Assembly: GCA_037129925.1 (NCBI GenBank)
Contig: JBAXTZ010000024.1
Location: forward strand, 1-53,109
Length of the DNA stretch: 53,109 nt
DNA from: JBAXTZ01 sp037129925
GTDB taxonomy: Bacteria > Bacillota > Negativicutes > JBAXTZ01
Direction: 5' to 3'
Shown: in pieces, positions 25,769 to 33,729 of the stretch
How the letters are laid out: each line of letters opens with the position of its first letter
Numbering within the stretch: position 1 is the stretch's first letter
The notes under the pieces: generated by a model
The model's input: only the letters and a program-made list of their open reading frames with translations
Databases searched by the model: none
What the model was told of the DNA's origin: nothing
Position numbers and translations under genes: made by a program

Positions 25769-27796
25769 ATGAAGGACAAAAAAATAATTGATAAAGCCAT
25801 CTTTTTCGAAGCTGTGCGCGAGACTTTTGTTAAGCTCGATCCCCGTATACAGGTTAAAAATCCGGTTATGTTTGTGGTATTCATCGGCGCAATCCTGACT
25901 ACCTGGTTTTCGGTACGCGAGCTATTCAGCGGCAACAGCCAGTTGCTATTTACTGTTCAAGTTACTTTATGGCTGTGGTTCACAGTGTTATTTGCAAACT
26001 TCGCCGAAGCAATTGCTGAAGGTCGCGGCAAGGCTCAAGCCAAATCATTGCGTGGCGCGCGTCAGAGCTTGCGTGCGAATTTGTTGAAAAATGGTAAAAC
26101 GATCGAAGTAGATGCTTCGCAATTAGTGAAGAATGATATTGTTATGGTACATGCCGGAGAAATTATCCCCTCCGATGGCGATATAATTGACGGTATGGCA
26201 TCGGTCGACGAGAGCGCAATTACCGGCGAATCGGCGCCGGTAATCCGCGAGAGCGGCGGTGACCGGTCGGCGGTAACTGGCGGCACGCGGGTGCTGTCAG
26301 ACTGGATTAAAGTCCGGATTACAGCCGGACAAGGAGAAACTTTTATCGACCGGATGATTAGCTTGGTTGAGGGCGCCAAACGACGAAAAACGCCGAATGA
26401 ACTGGCTTTATCCATCCTGTTGGTGACCTTGACGATTGTATTTCTAATTGCAGTGATTACCCTGCCGGCATTTGCAGGTTATCTGAAAGTGTACCTGCCG
26501 ATACCGTCGCTCGTGGCGTTGCTGGTCTGTCTGATTCCGACCACTATCGGCGGTCTGTTGAGCGCAATCGGTATTGCCGGAATGGACCGGCTGTTGCAGC
26601 GTAACGTGCTGGCAATGTCCGGCCGGGCGGTCGAAGCTGCCGGCGATGTGAACGTGTTGATGCTGGACAAAACCGGTACTATCACTCTTGGCAACCGGAT
26701 GGCCTCGGAATTTATTCCGGCGCCGGGCGTGGAAATCTGCACGCTAGCTGATGCTGCCCAGTTATCGTCGCTGGCCGATGAAACACCCGAAGGCCGGAGT
26801 ATTGTGGTATTGGCGAAAACCGCTTGTGAGATTCGCGGTCGGGAGCTAGCAGATACTCATGCTGAATTTGTTCCGTTTACCGCGCAGACGCGGATGAGCG
26901 GCGTTAACTGGCAGGGGCGCGAGATTCGCAAAGGCGCGATGGACGCGATAACGAGATACGTTGAAGAACACGGCGGTAACTTGCCGGTTGAAGTGAAAAA
27001 CGCTTGCGACGAAGTGTCGCGCTGTGGCGCCACGCCGCTGGTTGTGGCTGAGGGTAGCACAGTTCTCGGTACGGTGGTGCTGAAGGATATCGTAAAAGGC
27101 GGAATCAAAGAGCGGTTTCGCGAATTGCGCAAAATGGGTATCAAGACGGTTATGATTACCGGCGATAACCCGCTGACGGCAGCGGCGATTGCGGCCGAAG
27201 CCGGTGTTGATGACTTTTTAGCGGAGGCGACGCCGGAAGCCAAACTTGCATTAATCCGTCAGTATCAACACGGCGGGCAGATGGTCGCGATGACTGGTGA
27301 CGGCACGAACGATGCCCCGGCTCTTGCGCAGGCCGATGTCGGGGTGGCGATGAACACCGGCACTCAGGCAGCCAAAGAAGCCGGAAACATGGTCGATTTG
27401 GACAGTAATCCGACGAAATTGATTGAAATCGTCGAAATTGGCAAACAACTTTTGATGACACGCGGCACTCTTACGACTTTCAGCATCGCCAATGATGTAG
27501 CCAAATATTTTGCGATTATCCCGGCGATGTTTGTGGCCGCCTACCCGCAAATGAATGTGTTGAACATTATGCAGCTTGGCAGCAGCAACTCGGCGATTTT
27601 AAGTGCAGTAATTTTTAACGCACTGATCATAATCGCGCTGGTGCCGTTGGCGTTAAAAGGGGTTGCCTACCGGCCATTGGGCGCGGCAGCGATATTGCAG
27701 CGTAATCTGTTGATCTATGGATTAGGCGGCTTACTATTGCCGTTCATTGGCATAAAAATCATTGATATCCTTGTCAACTACTTCCACTTGATATAA
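25769..27796 (+). CDS. kdpB: KdpB, P-type ATPase subunit
   Basis: A 675-aa catalytic subunit of the Kdp potassium pump. The phosphorylated Asp300 lies in DKTGT, the actuator loop is TGES (152-155), and the hinge is GDGTNDAPALAQADVGVAM. The N-terminal membrane pair and the IPTTIGGLLSAIGIAGMDR segment are typical, as is the length. AGGAGAAGG precedes the ATG, 9 bp after kdpA. It looks fully intact, in contrast to kdpA. Confidence 0.97.
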   Translation: MKDKKIIDKAIFFEAVRETFVKLDPRIQVKNPVMFVVFIGAILTTWFSVRELFSGNSQLLFTVQVTLWLWFTVLFANFAEAIAEGRGKAQAKSLRGARQSLRANLLKNGKTIEVDASQLVKNDIVMVHAGEIIPSDGDIIDGMASVDESAITGESAPVIRESGGDRSAVTGGTRVLSDWIKVRITAGQGETFIDRMISLVEGAKRRKTPNELALSILLVTLTIVFLIAVITLPAFAGYLKVYLPIPSLVALLVCLIPTTIGGLLSAIGIAGMDRLLQRNVLAMSGRAVEAAGDVNVLMLDKTGTITLGNRMASEFIPAPGVEICTLADAAQLSSLADETPEGRSIVVLAKTACEIRGRELADTHAEFVPFTAQTRMSGVNWQGREIRKGAMDAITRYVEEHGGNLPVEVKNACDEVSRCGATPLVVAEGSTVLGTVVLKDIVKGGIKERFRELRKMGIKTVMITGDNPLTAAAIAAEAGVDDFLAEATPEAKLALIRQYQHGGQMVAMTGDGTNDAPALAQADVGVAMNTGTQAAKEAGNMVDLDSNPTKLIEIVEIGKQLLMTRGTLTTFSIANDVAKYFAIIPAMFVAAYPQMNVLNIMQLGSSNSAILSAVIFNALIIIALVPLALKGVAYRPLGAAAILQRNLLIYGLGGLLLPFIGIKIIDILVNYFHLI

Positions 27797-27808
27797 ACAG
27801 GAGGCAAT

Positions 27809-28375
27809 ATGAAACAATTTATGCAGGCGCTAAAAATGTTGATAATTATGTCGGTGTTTTTGGGTCTGGTATATCCTTTGGTTGTTTACGGGTTAGCGCA
27901 AATAGCGTTTCCCGCTAGTGCCAACGGTTCGCTAGTGTCGCAAAACGGGCGGGTAGTCGGCTCGATGTTGATCGGGCAGACTTTTGAACAGGCAAAATAT
28001 TTTCACAGTCGGCCGTCGGCTTGCAAATATGACGCGGCTAACTCGTCGGCCAGCAACTTGGGGCCGATGAATGATGCGTTGTTGGACGGCGCCAAAAGCG
28101 GGGCTATTGCTTATCGTCAGGAAAACGGACTGCCAGAATCGTATCCGGTATCGTCTGACGCAGTACTCATGTCCGGTAGCGGGCTGGATCCGCACATTAC
28201 GCTTGCTAATTCGCTGGATCAGGCCGCACGGGTAGCCGAGGCGCGTAAGTTGCCAAAACAAAAAATTGTCGATGCGATACGCCGTCAGGTGCAGGAAAAA
28301 ACCTTCGGACTAATCGGCTCCGAGCGCGTTAATGTTTTGCAACTTAATGTCGCACTGGATAACGGAGTAATTTGA
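27809..28375 (+). CDS. kdpC: KdpC, potassium-ATPase accessory subunit
   Basis: A 188-aa single-span protein that assists KdpB. An N-terminal membrane helix (residues 9-33) is followed by the family core: GSMLIGQTFEQAKYFHSRPSA, then SGSGLDPHITLANSLDQAARVAEAR, then VNVLQLNVALD. Length is normal. Ribosome site AGGAGG. kdpD starts 1 bp after the stop. Confidence 0.97.
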   Translation: MKQFMQALKMLIIMSVFLGLVYPLVVYGLAQIAFPASANGSLVSQNGRVVGSMLIGQTFEQAKYFHSRPSACKYDAANSSASNLGPMNDALLDGAKSGAIAYRQENGLPESYPVSSDAVLMSGSGLDPHITLANSLDQAARVAEARKLPKQKIVDAIRRQVQEKTFGLIGSERVNVLQLNVALDNGVI

Positions 28376-28376
28376 T

Positions 28377-30374
28377 ATGGCAAGCGATGACCGCAAAGAG
28401 CGGCGGCCGAGCCCGGACGAGCTGTTATTGCAACTAAAAAAAGCCGACCGGGGCAAGCTGACGATTTTTCTCGGACCGGCAGCCGGTGTGGGCAAAACTT
28501 GGGAGATGCTCCAGGCCGCGCATGAACGGATAAATGAAGGCGTTGATCTAGTAGTCGGCTGGGTACAGCTGCATGGCCGCCACGATACTGAAGACATGCT
28601 TGAAGGACTGCCAATAGTCGAGCCCTTACATTTGGAATACCATGGCAGTTATTATTATGAGATGAATTTGGATGAGATACTGGCGCGCAAGCCGCAGGTG
28701 GTAATAGTCGATGAACTCGCGCACAGCAATGTTCAAGGGTCACGGCATAAGAGGCGCTATCAGGATGTTGAGGAACTGCTGGCAGCAGGGATTGATGTGT
28801 ATAGTACCCTGAACATTCAACATGTCGAGAGCCTGAACGATCTGGTCGAAACAATAACTAATGTTCAGGTTCGGGAAACGGTGCCGGATTATATCGTCGA
28901 GCAGGCCGATATTATCCGGCTTATCGACATTCCCCCCGAAGAGTTGCTGCAGCGGCTGCGCGATGGCAAAATCTACGCCCCGGATCAAGCGGCGCGGGCA
29001 ATCAACGGCTTTTTTCGCCCCGGGAACATCAATGCTCTCCGGGAAATAGCTATGCGCTTTGCCGCTCGTCAAGTAGATGATCAGCTACTGAGTTATATGC
29101 GCGAAAAAGCAATCGACGGACCGTGGCCGGCATCTGGTAAAGTTATGGTCTGTGTCAGCAGTCAGGTGCAGAGTGCAATTTTGCTGCGCGCCGGCAAGCG
29201 GCTGGCGGACGGAATTCATGCGGAATTGCTGGCGGTGCATATCGAGGCCGGGCGCTACAAAAAACCGCTGGCGGAACCGGAAAAATTGCAACTGTTAAAG
29301 AATATGAAGCTAGCCGAAGATTTGGGCGCGGAAACGCTTACGGTTGTTGCCGAAGATTTTGTCGAAGAGGTGCTGGAACTTGCGCGCACCCATAATGTGG
29401 CGACCGTTGTTTTGGGCAAGCCGCAAATTACTTTTTGGGGTCAGGTGTTGCCCTGGATGATGTCAACGACCGATAAACTATTACAACGGGTGGGCAGCGC
29501 GCTTAGTGTGTGTATTATCAACACTGATGTGAAAGATCAAGAAACTGCGGTACAGATTAAAACCAAGGTATCTCAACCGCGCAACCATTTCCGCAGTTAT
29601 TTGTACACGTTAGGCGTGGTGATATTGACTACCCTGCTTGGACGGATATTGTTCAGCGCGGTTGGGTTCGCCAATATCGCGTTCTTTTATATGTTTCCAA
29701 TTTTGCTGGCCGCGTTCTGCTGGGGTAAAAAACAGGTTTATCTGGCGGCAATTTCGAGTATACTGGCCTATGACTATTTTTTCATTGAGCCGCTATTTGA
29801 GTTTTCGGTTAACGACATCCAATATTTGTGGACATTTTTACTGATGTTGTTGCTGGCGCTGATAATCGGCAGCCGTACCGAAAGCATCCGCGATGAAGTA
29901 GTGACTGCCCGTCGCCGGGAAAAAGAAATACGGTTACTATATATGTTTAGCCGGGGCTTTGCCCAGTGGCATTCAGCGGCTGAAGTTGTGGAAAATCTGG
30001 TGAAATATATCGGTGAAGCCTTCAATCGTGAAACCGTCGCGCTCATTCCAAACGCCGCCAACGTGCTGGTCGCCGCAGCGATATTCCATCCGTCCCTGGC
30101 CGTAGTGTACAATCAGTTTAAAATGGAAGATGCCGAACTGGGTGTCGCTAACTGGGTGTTCATGAACGCCGAACCAGCCGGTGCCTATACGGAAAATCTG
30201 CCCTCGGCAAAATATTTGTTTGTGCCGATGGAAACCGGCAGTAAGACGCTTGGCGTGCTCGGCATTGTGGTGGCGGACGAACAACTGACCCCGGTAGAAA
30301 GCCGGTTGTTGTCGGCGTTGTCCGGGATGGCCGCGATGGCGCTTGAGGAGCTGACGCGGAGAGATAAGTTGTAG
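28377..30374 (+). CDS. kdpD: KdpD sensor lacking the histidine-kinase domain
   Basis: 665 aa, against about 890 in E. coli. The order is the KdpD sensor domain with Walker A GPAAGVGKT (33-41), a universal-stress-type domain (about 250-370), four close membrane helices (about 400-495), then a GAF domain (about 520-655). Translation stops at ALEELTRRDKL, just where the HisKA/HATPase transmitter should begin. No kinase fragment is seen after it, and no kdpE is present. Short KdpD forms exist in other bacteria, so this may be a ligand-sensing component rather than a broken gene. Signalling would need a separate kinase. It follows kdpC directly. Confidence 0.85.
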   Translation: MASDDRKERRPSPDELLLQLKKADRGKLTIFLGPAAGVGKTWEMLQAAHERINEGVDLVVGWVQLHGRHDTEDMLEGLPIVEPLHLEYHGSYYYEMNLDEILARKPQVVIVDELAHSNVQGSRHKRRYQDVEELLAAGIDVYSTLNIQHVESLNDLVETITNVQVRETVPDYIVEQADIIRLIDIPPEELLQRLRDGKIYAPDQAARAINGFFRPGNINALREIAMRFAARQVDDQLLSYMREKAIDGPWPASGKVMVCVSSQVQSAILLRAGKRLADGIHAELLAVHIEAGRYKKPLAEPEKLQLLKNMKLAEDLGAETLTVVAEDFVEEVLELARTHNVATVVLGKPQITFWGQVLPWMMSTTDKLLQRVGSALSVCIINTDVKDQETAVQIKTKVSQPRNHFRSYLYTLGVVILTTLLGRILFSAVGFANIAFFYMFPILLAAFCWGKKQVYLAAISSILAYDYFFIEPLFEFSVNDIQYLWTFLLMLLLALIIGSRTESIRDEVVTARRREKEIRLLYMFSRGFAQWHSAAEVVENLVKYIGEAFNRETVALIPNAANVLVAAAIFHPSLAVVYNQFKMEDAELGVANWVFMNAEPAGAYTENLPSAKYLFVPMETGSKTLGVLGIVVADEQLTPVESRLLSALSGMAAMALEELTRRDKL

Positions 30375-30501
30375 TACAGTTGTCGCTGTTGCGCGTCGTT
30401 GCAAGTGAAATATAATATACTCGTAAGTATTGTAAACCAAAGTATATTATTTCAGATTTGTAAGAGAACGTTATGTTTATTGGCAGACATGTCAAAAATA
30501 A

Positions 30502-30521
30502 AATAGTGTCAAAAATAAAAT
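30502..30521. repeat. Tandem repeat GTCAAAAATAAAATAGT
   Basis: A 17-bp unit occurs twice in tandem between about 30491 and 30523, 120 bp after kdpD. The marked span covers the second copy and its edge. An imperfect hairpin (GAAATA..ATATACT with AGTATATTATTTC) precedes it at about 30405-30452. There is no coding potential. Confidence 0.5.
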
Positions 30522-30526
30522 AGTTG

Positions 30527-30573
30527 CGTAATTTTTACAGAATGGTATAATATCATTCTGTAATTACGTTTTT
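30527..30573 (+). terminator. Long hairpin with T tail after kdpD
   Basis: CGTAATT/AATTACG outer arms and ACAGAATG/CATTCTGT inner arms, separated by a TTT bulge, are followed by five Ts. It may end the kdp transcript. Because it is AT-rich and nearly symmetric, it could also be a protein-binding palindrome. Confidence 0.5.
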
Positions 30574-30675
30574 GGCGCAATTTGTGTCAATAAACAGAAA
30601 ACTAAAATAATTTGATATGAATATTATTTGCCGGTGATTTTCGGACAGATGTTCATCAGAGGGGGTTGTAGTTGT

Positions 30676-30735
30676 ATGAGTAGCAGAATAAATGAGCACT
30701 CAAGGAAAAAACCTTGCTTTGCATTGTTTGGATAA
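30676..30735 (+). CDS. Possible 19-aa leader peptide upstream of speD
   Basis: An ATG follows an AGAGGGGG site and encodes MSSRINEHSRKKPCFALFG, rich in Arg and Lys. It is the only short frame with a ribosome site in 30375-30887. Just after it an 11-bp perfect inverted repeat opens (30740), so translation of this peptide could govern folding of the speD leader. Purely a candidate. Confidence 0.35.
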   Translation: MSSRINEHSRKKPCFALFG

Positions 30736-30739
30736 GTCG

Positions 30740-30862
30740 GAAAAGAATAGCGCATAAATTTGCAGAACAAGAGAAAATGGTGCAGTATAATTGTTACCTT
30801 CTTGAGTAACTATTCTTTTCGTGACTAGTGATGATACCTGCTATTTTTGGCGGGTATCGTAA
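30740..30862 (+). promoter_or_regulatory. Structured speD leader
   Basis: GAAAAGAATAG near 30740 pairs perfectly with CTATTCTTTTC near 30809-30819, closing a loop of about 60 nt. A second hairpin, GATACC-T-GC with GC-G-GGTATC (about 30834-30860), ends 16 bases before the GAGGAGG ribosome site. Together they look like a regulatory leader; the ligand, if any, is unknown. Confidence 0.4.
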
Positions 30863-30887
30863 TGAAAACGAGGAGGGGTTATTTATT

Positions 30888-31244
30888 ATGAAACCTATAG
30901 GAAAACATTTTTTAATTGATATGTACGGCTGCTCTTTTGAGAAGTTGGATAATTTGGAGAATGCTAAACAAGTTATTCTCGATGCCGTGAAAAGCGCCGG
31001 GATGACATTTTTGGAATTTTCATCGTTCAAATTCGAGCCGCAGGGCTTCACTGCGGTTGCGTTACTTGCCGAGAGCCACCTTAGTATTCACACCTATCCG
31101 GAAAGCGGCTACGCGGCGATTGATGTATTCACCTGTGGTGATGCCAGCCGTCCGGAAAAGGCAGTAGAATTACTGACCGGTTTTTTCACCCCGGAAAAAG
31201 TCGATTCACATATCGCCGCACGAGGTTATATACAACCGGTATAG
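30888..31244 (+). CDS. speD: S-adenosylmethionine decarboxylase proenzyme
   Basis: A 118-aa prokaryotic class 1B enzyme that makes decarboxylated AdoMet, the aminopropyl donor for spermidine. It self-cleaves at Glu62-Ser63 in AESHLSIHTYPE, turning Ser63 into the pyruvoyl group. His68 and Cys83 (VFTCGD) match the catalytic residues of the Thermotoga enzyme at the same numbers. The start is the ATG at 30888, after GAGGAGG; the longer frame reaching 30828 runs back into the leader hairpin. speE follows 205 bp later, after a terminator and a repeat. Confidence 0.95.
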   Translation: MKPIGKHFLIDMYGCSFEKLDNLENAKQVILDAVKSAGMTFLEFSSFKFEPQGFTAVALLAESHLSIHTYPESGYAAIDVFTCGDASRPEKAVELLTGFFTPEKVDSHIAARGYIQPV

Positions 31245-31248
31245 AGAG

Positions 31249-31275
31249 AACTCCCGCTGAGAGGCGGGAGTTTTT
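31249..31275 (+). terminator. Terminator after speD
   Basis: AACTCCCGC/GCGGGAGTT arms with a 6-base loop, then a T run. It separates speD from speE, so read-through or a separate promoter is needed for speE. Confidence 0.8.
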
Positions 31276-31280
31276 GTTCG

Positions 31281-31425
31281 GTGAATAGTGAAAGTACGGG
31301 TAGTACAAGGGTGCAGTAGTGAAATTTTGAGTAGTTACGAATATGAACTACTACGCTATTTAACTACTCGACATTTCACTACCACAGTTTTTCACTACCC
31401 GTAGTTTCACCTTTCACTTTTCACC
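31281..31425. repeat. Palindromic repeat element between speD and speE
   Basis: An imperfect inverted repeat of about 145 bp. Outer arms are GTGAATAGTGAAA + TACGGGTAGT and ACTACCCGTA + TTTCACCTTTCAC; inner arms are GTAGTGAAATTTTGAGTAG and CTACTCGACATTTCACTAC. It resembles a non-autonomous MITE-like element. GTGAATGGTGAAA-type words recur at 16390-16425. Confidence 0.6.
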
Positions 31426-31449
31426 TTTAACATTCAAGGAGAAACAATA

Positions 31450-32283
31450 ATGAATAAATGGCTAACAGAAAATCAAACAACCAACTTGCGGTTAGAAACA
31501 AAAACAACCAAAATACTGTTCAGCGGTCAGTCTGACTTTCAGATAGTAGGAGTGGCAGACACGCCGGAGTTTGGCCGGATGCTGGTACTCGATGGCGTAT
31601 TTCAGACTTCGTTAAAAGACGAATTTGTCTATCACGAAATGATTGTCCATGTGCCGCTCTGCACCCATCCGGAGCCGAAGACGGTACTAATTATCGGCGG
31701 TGGCGATGGTGGTTCGGCGCGCGAAGCGCTCAAACACCAATCGATTGTGCAATTAGATATGGTGGAAATCGACGGCATGGTTGTCGATGTCTGCAAACAG
31801 CATTTACCGGAAATCGCTACGGCATTAAACGGCAACGACCCGCGCTTCAACCTGATTATCGGCGACGGTATTGCCCATGTCGCGGCGCACCCGGGTTATT
31901 ATGATGTTGTTATCGTAGACTGTTCCGATCCGGTCGGACCGGGCGAGGGGTTGTTTACTGCCGCGTTTTACCAATCATTGTATGCGGCATTAAAGCCGGA
32001 TGGTTTGTTCGTCCAACAGACCGAGTCGCCATGGTATCATCAAGAGTTGATCTGCTATATTCACAAGGAAATCAAGGCGCTGTTTCCGATAACGGCAATG
32101 TATCTGGCGCACATTCCACTTTATCCGGGTGGAATGCACTCGTTTATCATCGGCAGTAAGCAGCACCAGCCGCTAGCCGCCGATACCAGCCGCCTGTCAA
32201 CCTTTGCGCTAAAATACCTGAACAGCGGCTATTTTCAGGCGGCATTTGCACTGCCGGAATTTGTGAAGAAACTTATTGTGTAG
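31450..32283 (+). CDS. speE: Spermidine synthase
   Basis: A 277-aa aminopropyltransferase that moves the aminopropyl group from decarboxylated AdoMet to putrescine. Landmarks are LVLDGVFQTSLKDEFVYHEMIVH, the AdoMet-binding IIGGGDGGSAREALKH, the acidic VEIDGMVVDVCKQHLPE, and VDCSDPVGPGEGLF. Length is typical. Ribosome site AAGGAG. It works with SpeD encoded just upstream. Confidence 0.96.
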   Translation: MNKWLTENQTTNLRLETKTTKILFSGQSDFQIVGVADTPEFGRMLVLDGVFQTSLKDEFVYHEMIVHVPLCTHPEPKTVLIIGGGDGGSAREALKHQSIVQLDMVEIDGMVVDVCKQHLPEIATALNGNDPRFNLIIGDGIAHVAAHPGYYDVVIVDCSDPVGPGEGLFTAAFYQSLYAALKPDGLFVQQTESPWYHQELICYIHKEIKALFPITAMYLAHIPLYPGGMHSFIIGSKQHQPLAADTSRLSTFALKYLNSGYFQAAFALPEFVKKLIV

Positions 32284-32315
32284 GTAGTCGCTAGTTATAA
32301 TCCTAAAAAACACTA

Positions 32316-32357
32316 AACAACCTGTCAGCAGCTTTAATGCCGCCGGCAGGTTGTTTT
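32316..32357 (+). terminator. Terminator after speE
   Basis: AACAACCTG/CAGGTTGTT arms, then TTTT. A 15-bp direct repeat GTTATAATCCTAAAA flanks it (32294-32308 and 32392-32406). Confidence 0.7.
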
Positions 32358-32368
32358 GCGTAATCAAT

Positions 32369-32426
32369 ATTGGTAAAGTTGTTGTTTTGATGTTATAATC
32401 CTAAAATACTATAGTTTTTTAGGATT
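32369..32426 (+). promoter_or_regulatory. Promoter with inverted repeat (second DUF4143 ATPase)
   Basis: TTGGTA, an 18-bp spacer and TATAAT (about 32394-32399), overlapped by AATCCTAAAA (32398-32407) and its partner TTTTAGGATT ending by the ribosome site. The layout is the same as at 2746-2801, with a different sequence. Confidence 0.5.
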
Positions 32427-32439
32427 AGGATGGCGATAA

Positions 32440-33594
32440 ATGATAAAACGAGCAATATTTCAACAAATAACCAGTCAACTTTTTCGTGGTAAAGTTATTG
32501 TATTATATGGAGCGCGGCAAGTTGGTAAGACAACTCTGCTCAAACAACTCGTCAAGGAAACTTCGCCAGACGATGCTTTTTGGCTTAACGGTGATGAGCC
32601 GGATGACCGGGCATTATTGGAAAACGCGACTTCAACGGCGATAAAACGATTAATTGGTAATAAAAAACTGGTAATTATCGACGAGGCGCAACGGGTTAAA
32701 AATATTGGGCTGACGCTTAAAATCGCTGTGGATAATTTTCCCGAGTTGCAGTTTATAGCCAGTGGATCATCTTCGTTTGACTTGGCCAATAAAATTTCTG
32801 AGCCACTTACTGGTAGAAAACGCGAGTTTCTATTGTTTCCATTATCCTTTGGCGAACTAAGCTTGGACGGCGCTATGCGCATTGAGAAGCGATTATTAGA
32901 AGCGCGACTGGTGTTTGGATCTTATCCGGAGGTAATTAACAGCCCCGGAGAAGAGCGAACGGTACTGCGCACCCTGTCCGATGATTATTTGTACAAAGAT
33001 ATATTCACACTGTCGGACATACGTAAGCCGACAGTTATCGCGGATTTACTCAAAGCTCTTGCGCTGCAGGTAGGCAACCAGGTATCCTACGGAGAAATAT
33101 CAAAGCTGCTCGGTATCAACAGTCAGACAGTTGAGCGCTATGTCCAGCTACTGGAGCAGTCATTCATACTGTTCAGGCTGCGTTCATATAGCCGCAATCT
33201 CAGAAATGAGCTCAGCCATAGCCGGAAGATTTATTTCTATGATAACGGCATACTTAACGCTGCAACTGCACAGTTTGCGCCGCTCGGCAATCGCGTCGAT
33301 GTCGGAGCGCTCTGGGAAAATTATCTTATGAGTGAGCGAATGAAGTATCTCAGGTATCAGAATATCTGGGCTAATAGTTATTTTTGGCGGACAACAGCTC
33401 AACAAGAGATTGATTATATTGAAGAATACGACGGCAGGATTTCGGCTTACGAGTTCAAGTGGTCGGAGAAACAGCGCGCAAAAATCTCGTCAACTTTCAA
33501 GAAGGCTTACGAACCAAGCATTACCGGAGTTATAACGCGTGAGAATTATTGCGATTGGCTACAGGATGACAGCTCAGCAGGATGCCAAACTTGA
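32440..33594 (+). CDS. AAA ATPase with DUF4143 domain, second copy
   Basis: 384 aa. Walker A is YGARQVGKTTLLKQL (about 24-38) and Walker B is LVIIDEAQR. The AAA core also has FIASGSSSFDLANKISEPLTGRKREFLLFPLSF, typical of the family. A middle winged-helix region follows (SYGEISKLLGINSQTVERYVQLLEQSFILFRL). The C-terminal nuclease-like motif is EIDYIEEYDGRISAYEFKW. It shares architecture, not close sequence, with the copy at 2812, so it is not a recent duplicate. GGATGG lies before the ATG. Monocistronic. Function is unknown. Confidence 0.8.
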   Translation: MIKRAIFQQITSQLFRGKVIVLYGARQVGKTTLLKQLVKETSPDDAFWLNGDEPDDRALLENATSTAIKRLIGNKKLVIIDEAQRVKNIGLTLKIAVDNFPELQFIASGSSSFDLANKISEPLTGRKREFLLFPLSFGELSLDGAMRIEKRLLEARLVFGSYPEVINSPGEERTVLRTLSDDYLYKDIFTLSDIRKPTVIADLLKALALQVGNQVSYGEISKLLGINSQTVERYVQLLEQSFILFRLRSYSRNLRNELSHSRKIYFYDNGILNAATAQFAPLGNRVDVGALWENYLMSERMKYLRYQNIWANSYFWRTTAQQEIDYIEEYDGRISAYEFKWSEKQRAKISSTFKKAYEPSITGVITRENYCDWLQDDSSAGCQT

Positions 33595-33647
33595 GGTGTC
33601 CGGGAAAATGCTTTGACAGAATACTGGAGAGAATAAATCTGTAGCGC

Positions 33648-33678
33648 TACCACGTGGTATTGTCGGCTATGTTATAAT
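33648..33678 (+). promoter_or_regulatory. Palindrome and -10 ahead of the secreted-protein operon
   Basis: A 12-bp perfect palindrome TACCACGTGGTA (33648-33659) lies just upstream of a TATAAT (33673-33678), with no good -35. This is compatible with an activator-dependent or repressed promoter. Confidence 0.35.
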
Positions 33679-33729
33679 TGGCTCAGAACCAAAAACGTTC
33701 TAACATTAAATTATTTCAAGGAGGAAACA

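Noticed and set aside
28285..28854. 189-aa minus-strand frame within kdpC/kdpD
   Set aside because: Composition and lack of a ribosome site mark it as antisense to two well-identified genes.
30491..30523. Possible CRISPR-like repeat
   Set aside because: Only two copies of a 17-bp unit in tandem with no spacers.
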